Source: Lachnospiraceae bacterium
GTDB lineage: Bacteria > Bacillota > Clostridia > Lachnospirales > Lachnospiraceae
Length of the DNA: 64,000 nt
Direction: 5' to 3'
NCBI GenBank assembly: GCA_015057625.1
Contig: SVDZ01000007.1
Span: forward strand, 62,001-126,000
Both the position numbers and the translations under genes were made by a program. Below, piece after piece: positions 44,505 to 53,889 of this stretch. The notes below the pieces were generated by a model. The model had not been told where the DNA came from, searched no databases, and was given only the letters and a program-made list of their open reading frames with translations. Within the stretch, counting starts at the first letter, position 1. Every line of letters starts with the position of its first letter.

Positions 44505-44545
44505 ATACAAAAAAGATGTAGAAGTTTTCTACATCTTTTTTGTTT
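44505..44545 (-). terminator. Terminator after TadG-like gene
   Basis: AAAAAAGATGTAGAA / TTCTACATCTTTTTT perfect stem with a T run, 22 bp past the stop codon. Confidence 0.85.
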
Positions 44546-44566
44546 TTATCTACAACAAACTTATAC

Positions 44567-46090
44567 TTAATCGTCCACCAATGTAGGTTTTTTATTTGTT
44601 CCTCCCGGAGCATCCGGATCTGTTATTTCAAATCCTAAATTATCAGGTGGCACTTTAACGATAACATTACCCGTTGCTAAAGAAACTGTGTTACCAATTA
44701 TTCTTCCATGAACCTCACAATCAGCAACTGATGCAATATCTCCATATGGTGCAAAAATAATCCCATTAATCTTTGAACCCCATGCACCAAAGGAAATATT
44801 TCCATTCTTTGAATAGATTGAAAGAGTATTGTTACTTGTAAAATCATGCGAACCACCATAAAAAGCGATATTATGTTCTGCACAAACAATACCAGAGATT
44901 TCAACATCATTTTGAATCAAAATTGAATCTGCATAAACATATTCAGCATTAATCTTGGTATTCTTTCCTCCATCTGTTGTTAATTTTCCTGCACAGAAAA
45001 TATTTCCATTAACTGTTACGTTACCTATACATAAATCTCCTGAAAGACAGTAGATATCTCCATTAATTACTGATCCGCCTGACCATGGAAAATAGAACTC
45101 CACTGCTCCTGATGATGGTTGAGCGTTTGTAATGTAAATATTTCCATTGACTACACTGACTACATTTGGTTGAAATCTAACATGCTTAGAGCAAGCAAAA
45201 TAAACATCTGCACTTGTATTTAACGCATAACCAAACCAACCATCTGAACCTCCATAAGTAATTTTTGTTTTTTGTCCAGACTCAAGCGCATCTTTTGCAG
45301 CTTTACCTTCCTTCTGATCATGTTGCATTGTTGATGTATTAACTTTTCGCTTCCAATATGTATCATTAGGAAGATAAATACTTTCAGGTATCTTTTTTTC
45401 TATGTTCTTTCCTAAATAGTATGGCATCTCAATTTCCGGAGAAGGGTTTGGCTCATGCGAATCATATTTTCCACCATCTACATAAGTCGAATCACTTGTT
45501 TTGGTAAGATATTTAACATTGTAGTTATCGATAGTTCCACTATCATTCGCCGTGAAATTTGTAGCTTTTGCATATGTGCTAATTGTCATTGTTCCGTTGG
45601 AATGAACTTTACCTTCAGCATAATATGTACCGTTATTCAAGCCTAAGTTAGCATCTGAATCACCTGAAAAAATAGCATAATCAAAATCATATCTGTTTGA
45701 TTTTGGAGCACCTGCCTCTGCTACCGCTTTCTTATCAACGCCCATCTTGTTAATTCCTAATACTTTAGCAAAAGTGGTATCAATACTTGTCTTATAATGA
45801 ACATCAATCCTTGTTCCATCTCCAATAAAGGAAATTTCAACCTTATCTGGATCCAATCCATTTTCCTTGATATATCTCAAAGCTTCCTGCTCTGCTTTTA
45901 CAGTATCAGGCAAATAACTTGCTGCTGCTAATGCTGCTGCATCCGCTACCTGCTGAGCTTTATTATCATTCATATATTTAATACCTAAGTCAACCGCAAA
46001 AGCTGTAAAGCCCATAAGTATAACAACAAGAAACGCAATTAGTACCATTATGGCACCTTTTTCATCTTTTCTTATTTTCTTTATAAACAT
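44567..46090 (-). CDS. TadG-like pilus-associated protein with beta-helix region
   Basis: 507 residues. The N-terminus (KIRKDEKGAIMVLIAF, then a hydrophobic stretch to VDLGIKYMN) is the TadE/TadG-type pilin-like helix with the usual AQQVADAAALAAASYL. From about residue 150 the sequence changes to a repetitive Gly/Asn-rich beta region (INGDIYCLSGDLCIG, VNGNIFCAGKLTTDGG), which looks like a right-handed beta-helix. The family is usually tied to Flp/Tad pili, and the gene lies at the edge of that locus. It probably sits at the cell surface as a minor pilus component or adhesin. Confidence 0.82.
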   Translation of the reverse strand: MFIKKIRKDEKGAIMVLIAFLVVILMGFTAFAVDLGIKYMNDNKAQQVADAAALAAASYLPDTVKAEQEALRYIKENGLDPDKVEISFIGDGTRIDVHYKTSIDTTFAKVLGINKMGVDKKAVAEAGAPKSNRYDFDYAIFSGDSDANLGLNNGTYYAEGKVHSNGTMTISTYAKATNFTANDSGTIDNYNVKYLTKTSDSTYVDGGKYDSHEPNPSPEIEMPYYLGKNIEKKIPESIYLPNDTYWKRKVNTSTMQHDQKEGKAAKDALESGQKTKITYGGSDGWFGYALNTSADVYFACSKHVRFQPNVVSVVNGNIYITNAQPSSGAVEFYFPWSGGSVINGDIYCLSGDLCIGNVTVNGNIFCAGKLTTDGGKNTKINAEYVYADSILIQNDVEISGIVCAEHNIAFYGGSHDFTSNNTLSIYSKNGNISFGAWGSKINGIIFAPYGDIASVADCEVHGRIIGNTVSLATGNVIVKVPPDNLGFEITDPDAPGGTNKKPTLVDD

Positions 46091-46162
46091 ATTCCTCTAT
46101 ATTCCTCTTCCTATAACTTTACAATAGTTCCCACTTTTTTCACATTTTCCTTATTCAAAATA

Positions 46163-46197
46163 TTTGCCAAATCAACTCTTTGAATCAATTTGGCAAA
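46163..46197 (-). terminator. Terminator after divIVA-like gene
   Basis: TTTGCCAAAT / ATTTGGCAAA stem followed by ATTTTG on the minus strand, 26 bp past the stop codon. Confidence 0.65.
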
Positions 46198-46222
46198 CAA
46201 TTTATTTAGCAATGTGTAATTA

Positions 46223-47413
46223 TTATAATGCTTCCATAAGTCCTGCTAATGTGTCTTTAATTGACTGAGCCTTCTTGCTCATCTCATCTCTTTCAAGACG
46301 AATTACTTCTAACTCTTCATTAGCTTTTGTATTTGCAGCCTTGAGTTCCTCAATGCTACCAGAAAGTCTTTCTTTTTCAGATGTAATCTGTGCTACGCTA
46401 TCAGCAAGTGCATCTTTTTCAGATGTAATCTGTGCCACGCTATCAGCAAGTGCGTCTTTTTCAGATGTAATCTGTGCCACGCTATCAGCAAGTGCATCCT
46501 TCTCACTAGTAAGAGCTGCAATTTGGCTTTCAACTTTCTCTTTTTCAGCAGTTATAGCTGCAATATTTCCACTCAACGCCTCTTTCTCTTCGTTAAGTTT
46601 ATCTATGCTACTCTGTAACTCTGCCTGCATACTAGTTGCTTTTTCAGCTTCTTCAGATGCAATTCTTGATTTCTTCTGAACTTTAGCCATCTCAATGCTA
46701 AGTGTTCTGTTCTTTTCTACAAGATCATTATTCTCAAGTCTGAGAACTTCAAGTTCCTCATCAGCATCTGATGCGTTCATCTGTTTCTTGGTATCCTCAA
46801 GTTTCTTCTCAAGTCTCTTCTTATCGTCTGTAAGTGCTGCAATCTGAGATTCAAATTCCTGCTGCTTAGCAACAAGTTCAGCCATAGCTTCGCTATCAGC
46901 TGCTCCACCCTCAGCCTGCATTGCAATAAGTTTCTCTTTTTCAGCTGTTAAGGATTTAACACTAGCCTTAAGTTGCTCACTTTCATTTCTTGTAGCTTCA
47001 ATTTCTGCCGCGAGCTTACTGTTCTCTTCCATAACTTTTTCAAGTTCTTTTGCTGTAGAGTCATCAGCGCTCATTCCCTCGCCGGATGCCAACGCAAGAA
47101 TCTCTTCTCTTAATTCTTCTATCGTCGCCTGCATCTCTTCAGCCTGCTGTTTGAACTTATCTCGGCTACTCTTCATGTCATTGATTTCACACACAAGCAT
47201 CTCTTTTTCAGTTTCAAATTCTTCTCTTTGCTTATTTAAAACTGTCTGCGTGTTTCTGTAGCTATCTGACAAATTGTTAATGTAATCATCAACTTCTGCA
47301 GGACTATAACCCTTCATAACATGATTAAATCCAAATGCATTGTCTTGAACTGCCATCTCCCCATCTTCATTATAACGTAATGGTCTGGTTCTTGGTTTCG
47401 GCATCATAGCCAT
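46223..47413 (-). CDS. DivIVA-domain coiled-coil protein with 14-residue repeats
   Basis: 396 residues. An N-terminal DivIVA domain (FGFNHVMKGYSPAEVDDYINNL) is followed by a coiled coil over almost the whole remaining length. Near the C-terminus three copies of a 14-residue unit (EKDALADSVAQITS) come from a 42-bp DNA repeat. The start MAMMPK follows AAAGGAG. DivIVA proteins bind curved membrane and recruit partners to poles or septa. Its place among Tad genes suggests it may position the pilus machine; this is inference. Confidence 0.85.
   Translation of the reverse strand: MAMMPKPRTRPLRYNEDGEMAVQDNAFGFNHVMKGYSPAEVDDYINNLSDSYRNTQTVLNKQREEFETEKEMLVCEINDMKSSRDKFKQQAEEMQATIEELREEILALASGEGMSADDSTAKELEKVMEENSKLAAEIEATRNESEQLKASVKSLTAEKEKLIAMQAEGGAADSEAMAELVAKQQEFESQIAALTDDKKRLEKKLEDTKKQMNASDADEELEVLRLENNDLVEKNRTLSIEMAKVQKKSRIASEEAEKATSMQAELQSSIDKLNEEKEALSGNIAAITAEKEKVESQIAALTSEKDALADSVAQITSEKDALADSVAQITSEKDALADSVAQITSEKERLSGSIEELKAANTKANEELEVIRLERDEMSKKAQSIKDTLAGLMEAL
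46381..46506. repeat. Three tandem 42-bp repeats inside the DivIVA-like gene
   Basis: Units at 46381-46422, 46423-46464 and 46465-46506 differ at only a few bases. The near identity at DNA level indicates recent expansion, so the coiled-coil length may vary between strains. Confidence 0.9.
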
Positions 47414-47426
47414 AAAATCATCTCCT

Positions 47427-47777
47427 TTACTCATGGAACTCTATGAGGTCTCCTAGTTCCAATTCATATTTTTCGATTGTTCCAGACGAAAGCTCCAATA
47501 CCTTCTTCCCGTCCTTAATTCTTGGTCGCACCTTTCGGGGCGCAACATCCCTGTCTAAATATCTAATTATATTATCCCTTGAAATCGTGATTGTGTCAAT
47601 GGAAAATTTCATTCCAAAGGTATGAATTTCATTACATGGATCTAATAATAAACCATGATTTTCGTCCATAGATTTTCTGTACATCAAGCCCATAAATCTT
47701 TTAAAAAAAGTGTCCGCAACCTCAACGTTTTCGCATATTACACGACCTTTACAAAATGCTTTAATATATTTTTTCAT
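47427..47777 (-). CDS. DUF192 family protein
   Basis: 116 residues from MKKYIKAFCKGRVICENVEV, with the DUF192 motifs FFKRFMGLMYRKSM, LLLDPCNEIHTFGMKFSIDT and KVLELSSGTIEKYELELGDLIEF. The start follows AGGAAG; an upstream frame of 20 codons lacks a site. DUF192 proteins have no settled biochemical role but often lie beside secretion or Tad genes. Its stop overlaps the ribosome region of the DivIVA-like gene, so the two are probably coupled. Confidence 0.85.
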   Translation of the reverse strand: MKKYIKAFCKGRVICENVEVADTFFKRFMGLMYRKSMDENHGLLLDPCNEIHTFGMKFSIDTITISRDNIIRYLDRDVAPRKVRPRIKDGKKVLELSSGTIEKYELELGDLIEFHE

Positions 47778-47889
47778 GTCCGTCTTCCTATTCTTTTCTG
47801 TATGAATTGTATCAATTTTATTAAATTCGTATTTCACTGAATTTTCACACTTTTCAACTTCTGTTTTTGAACATATCTAACTTGCCAAA

Positions 47890-47918
47890 ATATCCCCTAC
47901 CTATATGGTAGGGGATAT
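47890..47918 (-). terminator. Terminator after tadC
   Basis: ATATCCCCTACC / GGTAGGGGATAT perfect stem, then TTTT, starting four bases past the tadC stop. It ends the main Tad operon. Confidence 0.85.
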
Positions 47919-47921
47919 GAA

Positions 47922-48860
47922 TTAGTCTCCACTAAACATTGTTATTATATTCATTACCGTTGGTGCCATTAAGATAATAAATAACACTGGGAAAATGAAT
48001 ACTACCATCGGGATAAGCATCTTAACTGGTGCCTTTGCTCCCTTTTCACGTGCCTGCTGACTTCTAGTCTCTCTAAGAGTTTGTGACTGAACCTGCATAA
48101 CGTTGTTAATTGGAATACCTAACTGATTTGCCTGAATCAAAGCCGAAATAAATGTTTTTAATTCTGGTATATCAGAAGACTCCGACAGTTTCTTTAAGGC
48201 ATCATTTCTAGGAACACCCATCTGTATCTCTCTGTATACAATTAACAACTCATCGATAAAAGGTCCTTCTATTTTTTCTGATACCTTCAACAATGAAGCG
48301 TCAAAACTCAATCCAGCCTCAATACAAACTGCCAGTAAATCCAATGCATCCGGTAGCTGCATTCTAATTGCTTCCTGTCTTGTATTGGCTGCAGTAGTCA
48401 AAAACAGATTTGGACCAAGCAGTGCAATAAATACACCACCTAATACAATAATAAGCTTAATAGTCATCGACGCTCCCGTAAGTATCAACGCTAGGAAAAT
48501 TGCTACTGAAACAATTAATGCCATTATCGATTTTTTGTAGAACATATACGCTTCTACAGTCATATCAATCCCCGCAAGTCTCAACTGTTTCTCAGCTGTC
48601 AACTCAGCATCGCCTTTCTTTCGTTTACCATCTTTTTCACTCATCTTCTTAACGTTTCCTTTTACCTGGTTAAGAACCGGCGCAAAAAATCTGTTAAAGA
48701 ATGACTCGTTTAACTCCTCAATGGCTTCCTGTTTGTTACCTTTACCATTGATCATATTTTTTCTTCGTTGCAATGTATCTATAGTACCACCGTAGTTAGA
48801 GAAAATGGCAACTATACCGAAGAATATTGCTGCTGTTATCAATATTACAACTAATTCCAT
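47922..48860 (-). CDS. tadC: Tad pilus inner-membrane protein TadC
   Basis: 312 residues of the GspF/TadC fold: hydrophobic N-terminus, a cytoplasmic T2SSF domain (MQLPDALDLLAVCIEAGLSFDASLLKVSEKI, read in part, and GVPRNDALKKLSES) and helices at both ends. With TadB it forms the platform that couples the CpaF motor to pilin assembly. 11 bp after tadB. Confidence 0.93.
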   Translation of the reverse strand: MELVVILITAAIFFGIVAIFSNYGGTIDTLQRRKNMINGKGNKQEAIEELNESFFNRFFAPVLNQVKGNVKKMSEKDGKRKKGDAELTAEKQLRLAGIDMTVEAYMFYKKSIMALIVSVAIFLALILTGASMTIKLIIVLGGVFIALLGPNLFLTTAANTRQEAIRMQLPDALDLLAVCIEAGLSFDASLLKVSEKIEGPFIDELLIVYREIQMGVPRNDALKKLSESSDIPELKTFISALIQANQLGIPINNVMQVQSQTLRETRSQQAREKGAKAPVKMLIPMVVFIFPVLFIILMAPTVMNIITMFSGD

Positions 48861-48871
48861 AATCTCACCAC

Positions 48872-49855
48872 CTAATACTTAATATTTACAATTTTGAATA
48901 TGAAGAAGAATCCTAAACCTTCCATTACTATACTTATTACTACTAGTATTCTTCCTATATCTGTCTCAAATAACTTCGACATATAAGAAGGGTTTAATAC
49001 CATAAGAATTGCTGCAACTACAAGTGGCATTAAGCCTATAATCATTCCTGATGCACGTCCCTGCCCTGTAAGAGTCTTGATTTCAGCTTTTATTCTAAGT
49101 CTTTCTCTGATTGTTTCAGAAATAACTTCAAGAATCTGTGACAAGTTACCACCAGTCTGTCTCTGTACGCTAACCGCCGCTACTGTAAGCATTAAGTCGG
49201 CACTGTCAATTCTATCTACCATATTGTTCAAAACTTCATCTAAATTTGCTCCATAATTCATCTCATTACAAGCTCGTTTAAACTCGGTGCCAATTGGGTC
49301 CTCCATCTCGTCGGCAATATTTTCCATTGCCTGTGAGAAAGTAAGACCTGATCTAAGACAGTTACAACAAATAAGCAAAGCATCTGAAAGCTGACCATCA
49401 AAAGCTTTTGCTCTATCTGCCTGCTTTTTCTTTACATATATCATTGGACCTGCAACACCAAGTATAGCAAGTACTCCAGGCAAAAACGGATTACTTCTTA
49501 CAAGAAGTACTGCTAAAAATGCCGGACCAAATGCCAATAAAATCCAAACAATTGCAAATTCTTCGGGTTTCATCATAATGTTGGCCGCCATCAGCTCATC
49601 AAATATCGCTTCACCAATTTTTGCAACAAAACTGTCCTTTAAATCACTATTTTGGCCTCTTCTTTTTGATTTTTCTTTTTTCGCTTTCTGTTTCTTTAGT
49701 TCTTCCTGTCTCTTTCTATCTGTTACATAATCTAATCGTCTAGAGACTAATCGTTGAGTTTCTGTAATTTTTCCTAAAACAAAAACTGCTATTGCAAAAA
49801 ATGTAACCATGTAGACAGCAACAAGAACGTAAGCACTAATTTGTAAACCATTCAT
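48872..49855 (-). CDS. tadB: Tad pilus inner-membrane protein TadB
   Basis: 327 residues: N-terminal helix, positive linker rich in Lys/Arg (residues 50-70), and a T2SSF domain (DALLICCNCLRSGLTFSQAM, RQTGGNLSQILEVIS) with helices at the C-terminus. Its start lies inside the end of cpaF (20-bp overlap), so the two are translationally coupled. Confidence 0.93.
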   Translation of the reverse strand: MNGLQISAYVLVAVYMVTFFAIAVFVLGKITETQRLVSRRLDYVTDRKRQEELKKQKAKKEKSKRRGQNSDLKDSFVAKIGEAIFDELMAANIMMKPEEFAIVWILLAFGPAFLAVLLVRSNPFLPGVLAILGVAGPMIYVKKKQADRAKAFDGQLSDALLICCNCLRSGLTFSQAMENIADEMEDPIGTEFKRACNEMNYGANLDEVLNNMVDRIDSADLMLTVAAVSVQRQTGGNLSQILEVISETIRERLRIKAEIKTLTGQGRASGMIIGLMPLVVAAILMVLNPSYMSKLFETDIGRILVVISIVMEGLGFFFIFKIVNIKY

Positions 49856-51230
49856 TATTAATTAACACTCCATTTCCTCTTATTTTGTCTACACATTTAG
49901 GTAAAATTCCAGTAGCCTTAAAGCTTCCTTTAAATTTACCGTTTGTATCTACAGCACCTTCTGTTTCATATACAAAAATATCCTGTAAACTTACGACATC
50001 ACCTTCCATACCTGTTACTTCAGTAATCTGAGTAACTTTTCTTGATCCATCTCTTAAACGGCTCTGCTGTACTATTAAATCAATTGCGGAAGATGCCTGG
50101 TCTCTGATAGCCTTAACCGGTAATTCCATACCCGACATCATAACCATCGTTTCAATTCTGGACATCGTATCTCTTGGAGAGTTAGCATGTGTTGTTGTAA
50201 GCGATCCATCATGACCTGTATTCATCGCCTGAAGCATGTCAAGAGTCTCGTCAGAACGAACCTCACCTACGATAATTCTATCAGGTCTCATACGAAGTGC
50301 ATTCTTAACAAGAGATCTGATTGTTATTGCACCTTTTCCTTCCAAGTTAGCCGGTCTTGTTTCCAAAGTTACTACATGATCCTGCTTCAACTGAACTTCC
50401 GCAGCATCTTCGATTGTTACAATACGTTCATCCTCTGGAATATATGAAGATAATACGTTTAACAATGTTGTTTTACCTGAACCAGTACCACCGGATACTA
50501 CTATATTTAATTTACCTTTAACACATGCCTCAAGGAATGATAACATTCTTGGTGTAATCGAACCCCACTGTACAAGCTGTGCTGCTGTAACCGGAGTTTT
50601 TCCAAACTTTCTGATTGTCAATACCGGCCCAACCAATGAAATTGGTGGGATAATAGCGTTTACACGGGATCCATCCGGCAAACGAGCATCAACCATCGGG
50701 CTGGCCTCATCAATATGTCTTCCGATCTGAGATACAATTCTGTCAATGATATTCATAAGATGTTCATCATCTCTGAACTTAACATCTGTAAGAATAAGTT
50801 TACCTTTGCTCTCTACATATATCTGTTTAGGGCCGTTAACCATTACTTCGGAGAATGAATCATTCATTAGTAACTCTTCCAATGGACCATATCCCATAAT
50901 ATCGTTATATAACTCTAAAGCTATTCTACGTCTTTCAGGTCTTGGAATATTAAATTCATCATCATTTACTGTTTCGTCCAATAACGCCTGCATTTCATTC
51001 TTGTCGACAACTGAAACGTTTTGTTTGTTTAACGTTTCAATTACTCGCATGTGAATCCTACGCTTTACAGCTTCATATGGATCTGCTTTGTCTTCATTGG
51101 AACCTGAATTTGAGTTTGCACTCATTCCCATCATTGCAGAAGCTCCTCCATCTGAAGAACCGCCAACTCCCATATCATCTGCACTGTTTTCTTCAGCTTT
51201 CTTCTGCTCCATTCTCTCTAAAAGTCCCAT
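49836..51230 (-). CDS. cpaF: Tad pilus ATPase CpaF/TadA
   Basis: 464 residues of the secretion-ATPase family. An acidic, Ser/Gly-rich N-terminus precedes the N-domain (LYNDIMGYGPLEELLMND). The ATPase core has Walker A VSGGTGSGKTTLLN, an Asp box region (VTIEDAAEVQLKQDHVVTLE) and Walker B RPDRIIVGEVRSDETLDML, then the His box TTHANSPRD. It powers pilus assembly. The ribosome site is GAGGTGA. Confidence 0.95.
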   Translation of the reverse strand: MGLLERMEQKKAEENSADDMGVGGSSDGGASAMMGMSANSNSGSNEDKADPYEAVKRRIHMRVIETLNKQNVSVVDKNEMQALLDETVNDDEFNIPRPERRRIALELYNDIMGYGPLEELLMNDSFSEVMVNGPKQIYVESKGKLILTDVKFRDDEHLMNIIDRIVSQIGRHIDEASPMVDARLPDGSRVNAIIPPISLVGPVLTIRKFGKTPVTAAQLVQWGSITPRMLSFLEACVKGKLNIVVSGGTGSGKTTLLNVLSSYIPEDERIVTIEDAAEVQLKQDHVVTLETRPANLEGKGAITIRSLVKNALRMRPDRIIVGEVRSDETLDMLQAMNTGHDGSLTTTHANSPRDTMSRIETMVMMSGMELPVKAIRDQASSAIDLIVQQSRLRDGSRKVTQITEVTGMEGDVVSLQDIFVYETEGAVDTNGKFKGSFKATGILPKCVDKIRGNGVLINNEWFTN

Positions 51231-51259
51231 TTAAGTCACCTCACTTTCAGCACCGTTCA

Positions 51260-52402
51260 TTAATCTTTCTTATCAGCAATTATTTTTTGTACAAATGCAT
51301 TTACATCTCTACAGATAACTGCTCTAGATGATCTTAAAATAAATGGCTCACCTTTGTTGATACTTCCATTTACTGTCTTATAATCAAAACTAAAGCTTGC
51401 ATAAATAGGCATTTCTAACATCTGTTCAAAATCTTTCGGTTTGATAAGTGATGGTGTGGCATCTTTATTAATCAAAATTCTTGCTTTTTCTTTAATCTGT
51501 AATTGTCCTAAAATATTAATCGCATTTTTAGCTGCCTTTAATGAAAGAATATCAGGGTTGCTTACAACCATAATTTCGTCACAGTTCTCAAGTGCAGCAA
51601 TTGATTCATCACTGAAGTCATTTGCAATATCAATAATAATGTACTCATAGTACGGTCTAACACTTCTGATTATTGCTGTAATATTCTCTGCTGAAACATA
51701 TTCTGCATATTCCGGACTCTTAGGACATGCCAACAAACTTACACCTGATGAATGAAGTGTACTAAATGCATTAACTCTTTCAATTGAAATTCCTTCAGGA
51801 TCCTGAGCGAGTTCAACGATTGTATCTTTTGGATCCAAATCAAGTAACAAGTGCTGTTCACCAAATGCTAAGTCAAAGTCAAGCAACATTACCTTTGCTC
51901 CTCTGTTTGCCAATGCAACTGCTGTGTTTGTTGCAAGCATTGACTTTCCTACTCCACCTTTACATCCAAAGAAGGCTATAACTTTTGATCTCACTCTTTT
52001 CTGAATATTTAACTGTGTCTGGATTTTCTTTTCGAAATCATTAACCTCTCCCAATACACGACAGAACTCTTCATCATTTGCATCCAACGCAAGTACCTGT
52101 CTGATTCCGTATCTTGCAGCAAAATTTACCAAGTCTACACTTACCTGATCTGTTGCTAAGACTACTGAACATCCTTTACTCTGGAACTTCATGCTTTCAA
52201 TAAAATCAAAGATTGACTTCTGAATAGGTACTTTTGCTGCAATAATAACCATATCAGGGAATAATCCTTCAATCTTTAATTTTGAATCTTCGTTAAAATC
52301 TGCATATCCAACAATAAGAATATTCTTATCTACTATTTTTTTCTTAACACTAACTCTTAACGCTGTTTCTTCTGAAACAACTACAACTTTAATACTTTCC
52401 AT
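51260..52402 (-). CDS. cpaE: Tad pilus assembly protein CpaE/TadZ
   Basis: 380 residues: a receiver-like N-terminal domain (1-125) without a clear phospho-site, then a ParA/MinD ATPase domain with deviant Walker A FGCKGGVGKSMLATNTAVALA, LLDFDLAFGEQHLLLD and IIDIANDFSDESIAAL. CpaE/TadZ positions the pilus machine at its cell site. Confidence 0.92.
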   Translation of the reverse strand: MESIKVVVVSEETALRVSVKKKIVDKNILIVGYADFNEDSKLKIEGLFPDMVIIAAKVPIQKSIFDFIESMKFQSKGCSVVLATDQVSVDLVNFAARYGIRQVLALDANDEEFCRVLGEVNDFEKKIQTQLNIQKRVRSKVIAFFGCKGGVGKSMLATNTAVALANRGAKVMLLDFDLAFGEQHLLLDLDPKDTIVELAQDPEGISIERVNAFSTLHSSGVSLLACPKSPEYAEYVSAENITAIIRSVRPYYEYIIIDIANDFSDESIAALENCDEIMVVSNPDILSLKAAKNAINILGQLQIKEKARILINKDATPSLIKPKDFEQMLEMPIYASFSFDYKTVNGSINKGEPFILRSSRAVICRDVNAFVQKIIADKKD

Positions 52403-52425
52403 ATTATATTTCTCCTTCTAGTCAA

Positions 52426-53151
52426 TTATTCTGCTGCTTCCTGGCCTTCCATCGAATCAATCTTCGCGTGAAGAATTAATTTAAAGTTTCCGCCTGTTAT
52501 TGTTTCCATTTTATATAAGTCATTTGCAACAACTTCATTTGTACGTATTGTAAGAGAAACATATGTATTTACTGTACTTTCATCGCCACCTTTTGACTGT
52601 GCATCTACTACTTCTTTCTTTGTTGCCACATTTAATACTTCAATATTTTTAAATTCTTCCATATCAATGTTTTCATCTAAAAGCTGTTCCTCAAGTTTTG
52701 AATCTGCAACAAGTATATCGATTGTATCACCATTATTAATATAACCATCTACACCCTGAACACCTGCTGCGCTAATACTTATCGCAACTTCGCCTGCTTT
52801 TAATTTGTATGAAAGTCCTGCTGCATCACTGTTTGGAGGCATAATCTTTGTACTCGAAACCTGCTCATTCGGCAAAATCACAGTTCTTACTACCTGTCCC
52901 TCTATTTCATCTAAAGACGAAACAGCCCCCGGAGTAACATAATCCTTAACTATCTTTTTAACTACAAACTTTTCTTTCATTTCTTCTTTGCTAATAGGTG
53001 TTCCGTCTTTTATTTCTTCTAATGCAACTAAAACATCCTGTGTTGCTCTTCCATCCATTTTGGAATTTTTAATTAAACTGTTTGCAAACGCAAATGTTGC
53101 TGAACCCGCCATAAGTGCAACAACTAACGCAATTAAATATACTCTCTTCAT
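52426..53151 (-). CDS. cpaB: Tad pilus assembly protein CpaB (SAF domain)
   Basis: 241 residues: one N-terminal helix (YLIALVVALMAGSATFAFA), a SAF domain (VLVALEEIKDGTPISKEEM, VVRTVILPNEQVSSTKI) and a CpaB/RcpC region (LKAGEVAISISAAGVQGVDGYINNGDTID, read in part). In Gram-positive Tad systems, which lack an outer-membrane secretin, it probably acts in the wall-facing part of the machine. Confidence 0.9.
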   Translation of the reverse strand: MKRVYLIALVVALMAGSATFAFANSLIKNSKMDGRATQDVLVALEEIKDGTPISKEEMKEKFVVKKIVKDYVTPGAVSSLDEIEGQVVRTVILPNEQVSSTKIMPPNSDAAGLSYKLKAGEVAISISAAGVQGVDGYINNGDTIDILVADSKLEEQLLDENIDMEEFKNIEVLNVATKKEVVDAQSKGGDESTVNTYVSLTIRTNEVVANDLYKMETITGGNFKLILHAKIDSMEGQEAAE

Positions 53152-53179
53152 GTGCTTAATTCTGCCTTTCTTTATGTAT

Positions 53180-53608
53180 TTATGATTCTACCTTCATTTT
53201 TATTTTGTAACCTATCTGCTTGCCACCATTTTCTTCTTTATATACCGTTCCCAAAACTGGTGTCAAGAAAACTACATGTGCAGTTGCTTTAACTACCACA
53301 TCTCCTTCAGTTGGATCGTCTGGATTTGTATAGTCAACGTAAACGTCCAAAGTATCATTATCTAATGTTTCAGGTAAATTTTCTCTTATCTTTTTTTCTA
53401 CATCTAATTTATAGCTGTCGCTCGTCGAGATAACTACCGCCTTTCTGGCTCCCTCTCTACATGCATTTTGCAAAGATAACACATTGTAGAACAGCCATCC
53501 AAAGTCCATTATCCCACAAACTAGCATTATCAAAAGGGGTAATACTAATGCAAACTCTACCAGTGCCTGCCCTTTTTCTAATTTTCTAATTTTCTTTAAT
53601 ACCTTCAC
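53180..53608 (-). CDS. tadE: TadE-like pseudopilin
   Basis: About 142 residues. The N-terminus KLEKGQALVEFALVLPLLIML holds the pseudopilin processing site (after Gly, Glu at +5) and the TadE hydrophobic helix. The rest is a small beta-rich domain. I choose the GTG that follows GAGGTGG by five bases; a GTG three codons earlier overlaps that site. Minor pilin of the Tad pilus. Confidence 0.88.
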   Translation of the reverse strand: MKVLKKIRKLEKGQALVEFALVLPLLIMLVCGIMDFGWLFYNVLSLQNACREGARKAVVISTSDSYKLDVEKKIRENLPETLDNDTLDVYVDYTNPDDPTEGDVVVKATAHVVFLTPVLGTVYKEENGGKQIGYKIKMKVES

Positions 53609-53635
53609 AACATCCACCTCACTCTAATATTAAGA

Positions 53636-53694
53636 AAGTGGAGAAACCACTTTACGATCTCTCCACTTACTAAGTTTGTGAGAACACTGTTCTC
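53636..53694 (-). terminator. Two hairpins between flp and tadE (probable attenuator)
   Basis: AAGTGGAGA / TCTCCACTT (53636-53668) followed on the minus strand by TCTTAAT, and GAGAAC / GTTCTC (53680-53694). They lie directly after the pilin gene and would let most transcripts stop there, giving more pilin than machinery. Confidence 0.65.
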
Positions 53695-53720
53695 AACATT
53701 TAATGAACAACATCAATTAA

Positions 53721-53882
53721 TTACTCACCCTGTGGTAATGTTCCTGATACCTTGTTGAATAATCCAGCAACCTTTGGTCCTAAGATTCCGAGTGCAGCGA
53801 TAACGCCTACTGCGATTAATCCAATAATAAGACCATACTCTACCATACCCTGTCCATTTTCATCCTTTAAAAATTTCATCAT
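53721..53882 (-). CDS. flp: Flp-type pilin
   Basis: 53 residues: MMKFLKDENGQGMVEYGLII then GLIAVGVIAALGIL and a short tail. The prepilin site is Gly 10 / Gln 11 with Glu at +5 and Tyr at +6, the Flp signature. The ribosome site is AAGGAGG. It is processed by the prepilin peptidase encoded just upstream and is the major subunit of the Tad pilus. Confidence 0.95.
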   Translation of the reverse strand: MMKFLKDENGQGMVEYGLIIGLIAVGVIAALGILGPKVAGLFNKVSGTLPQGE

Positions 53883-53889
53883 TTCTAAG

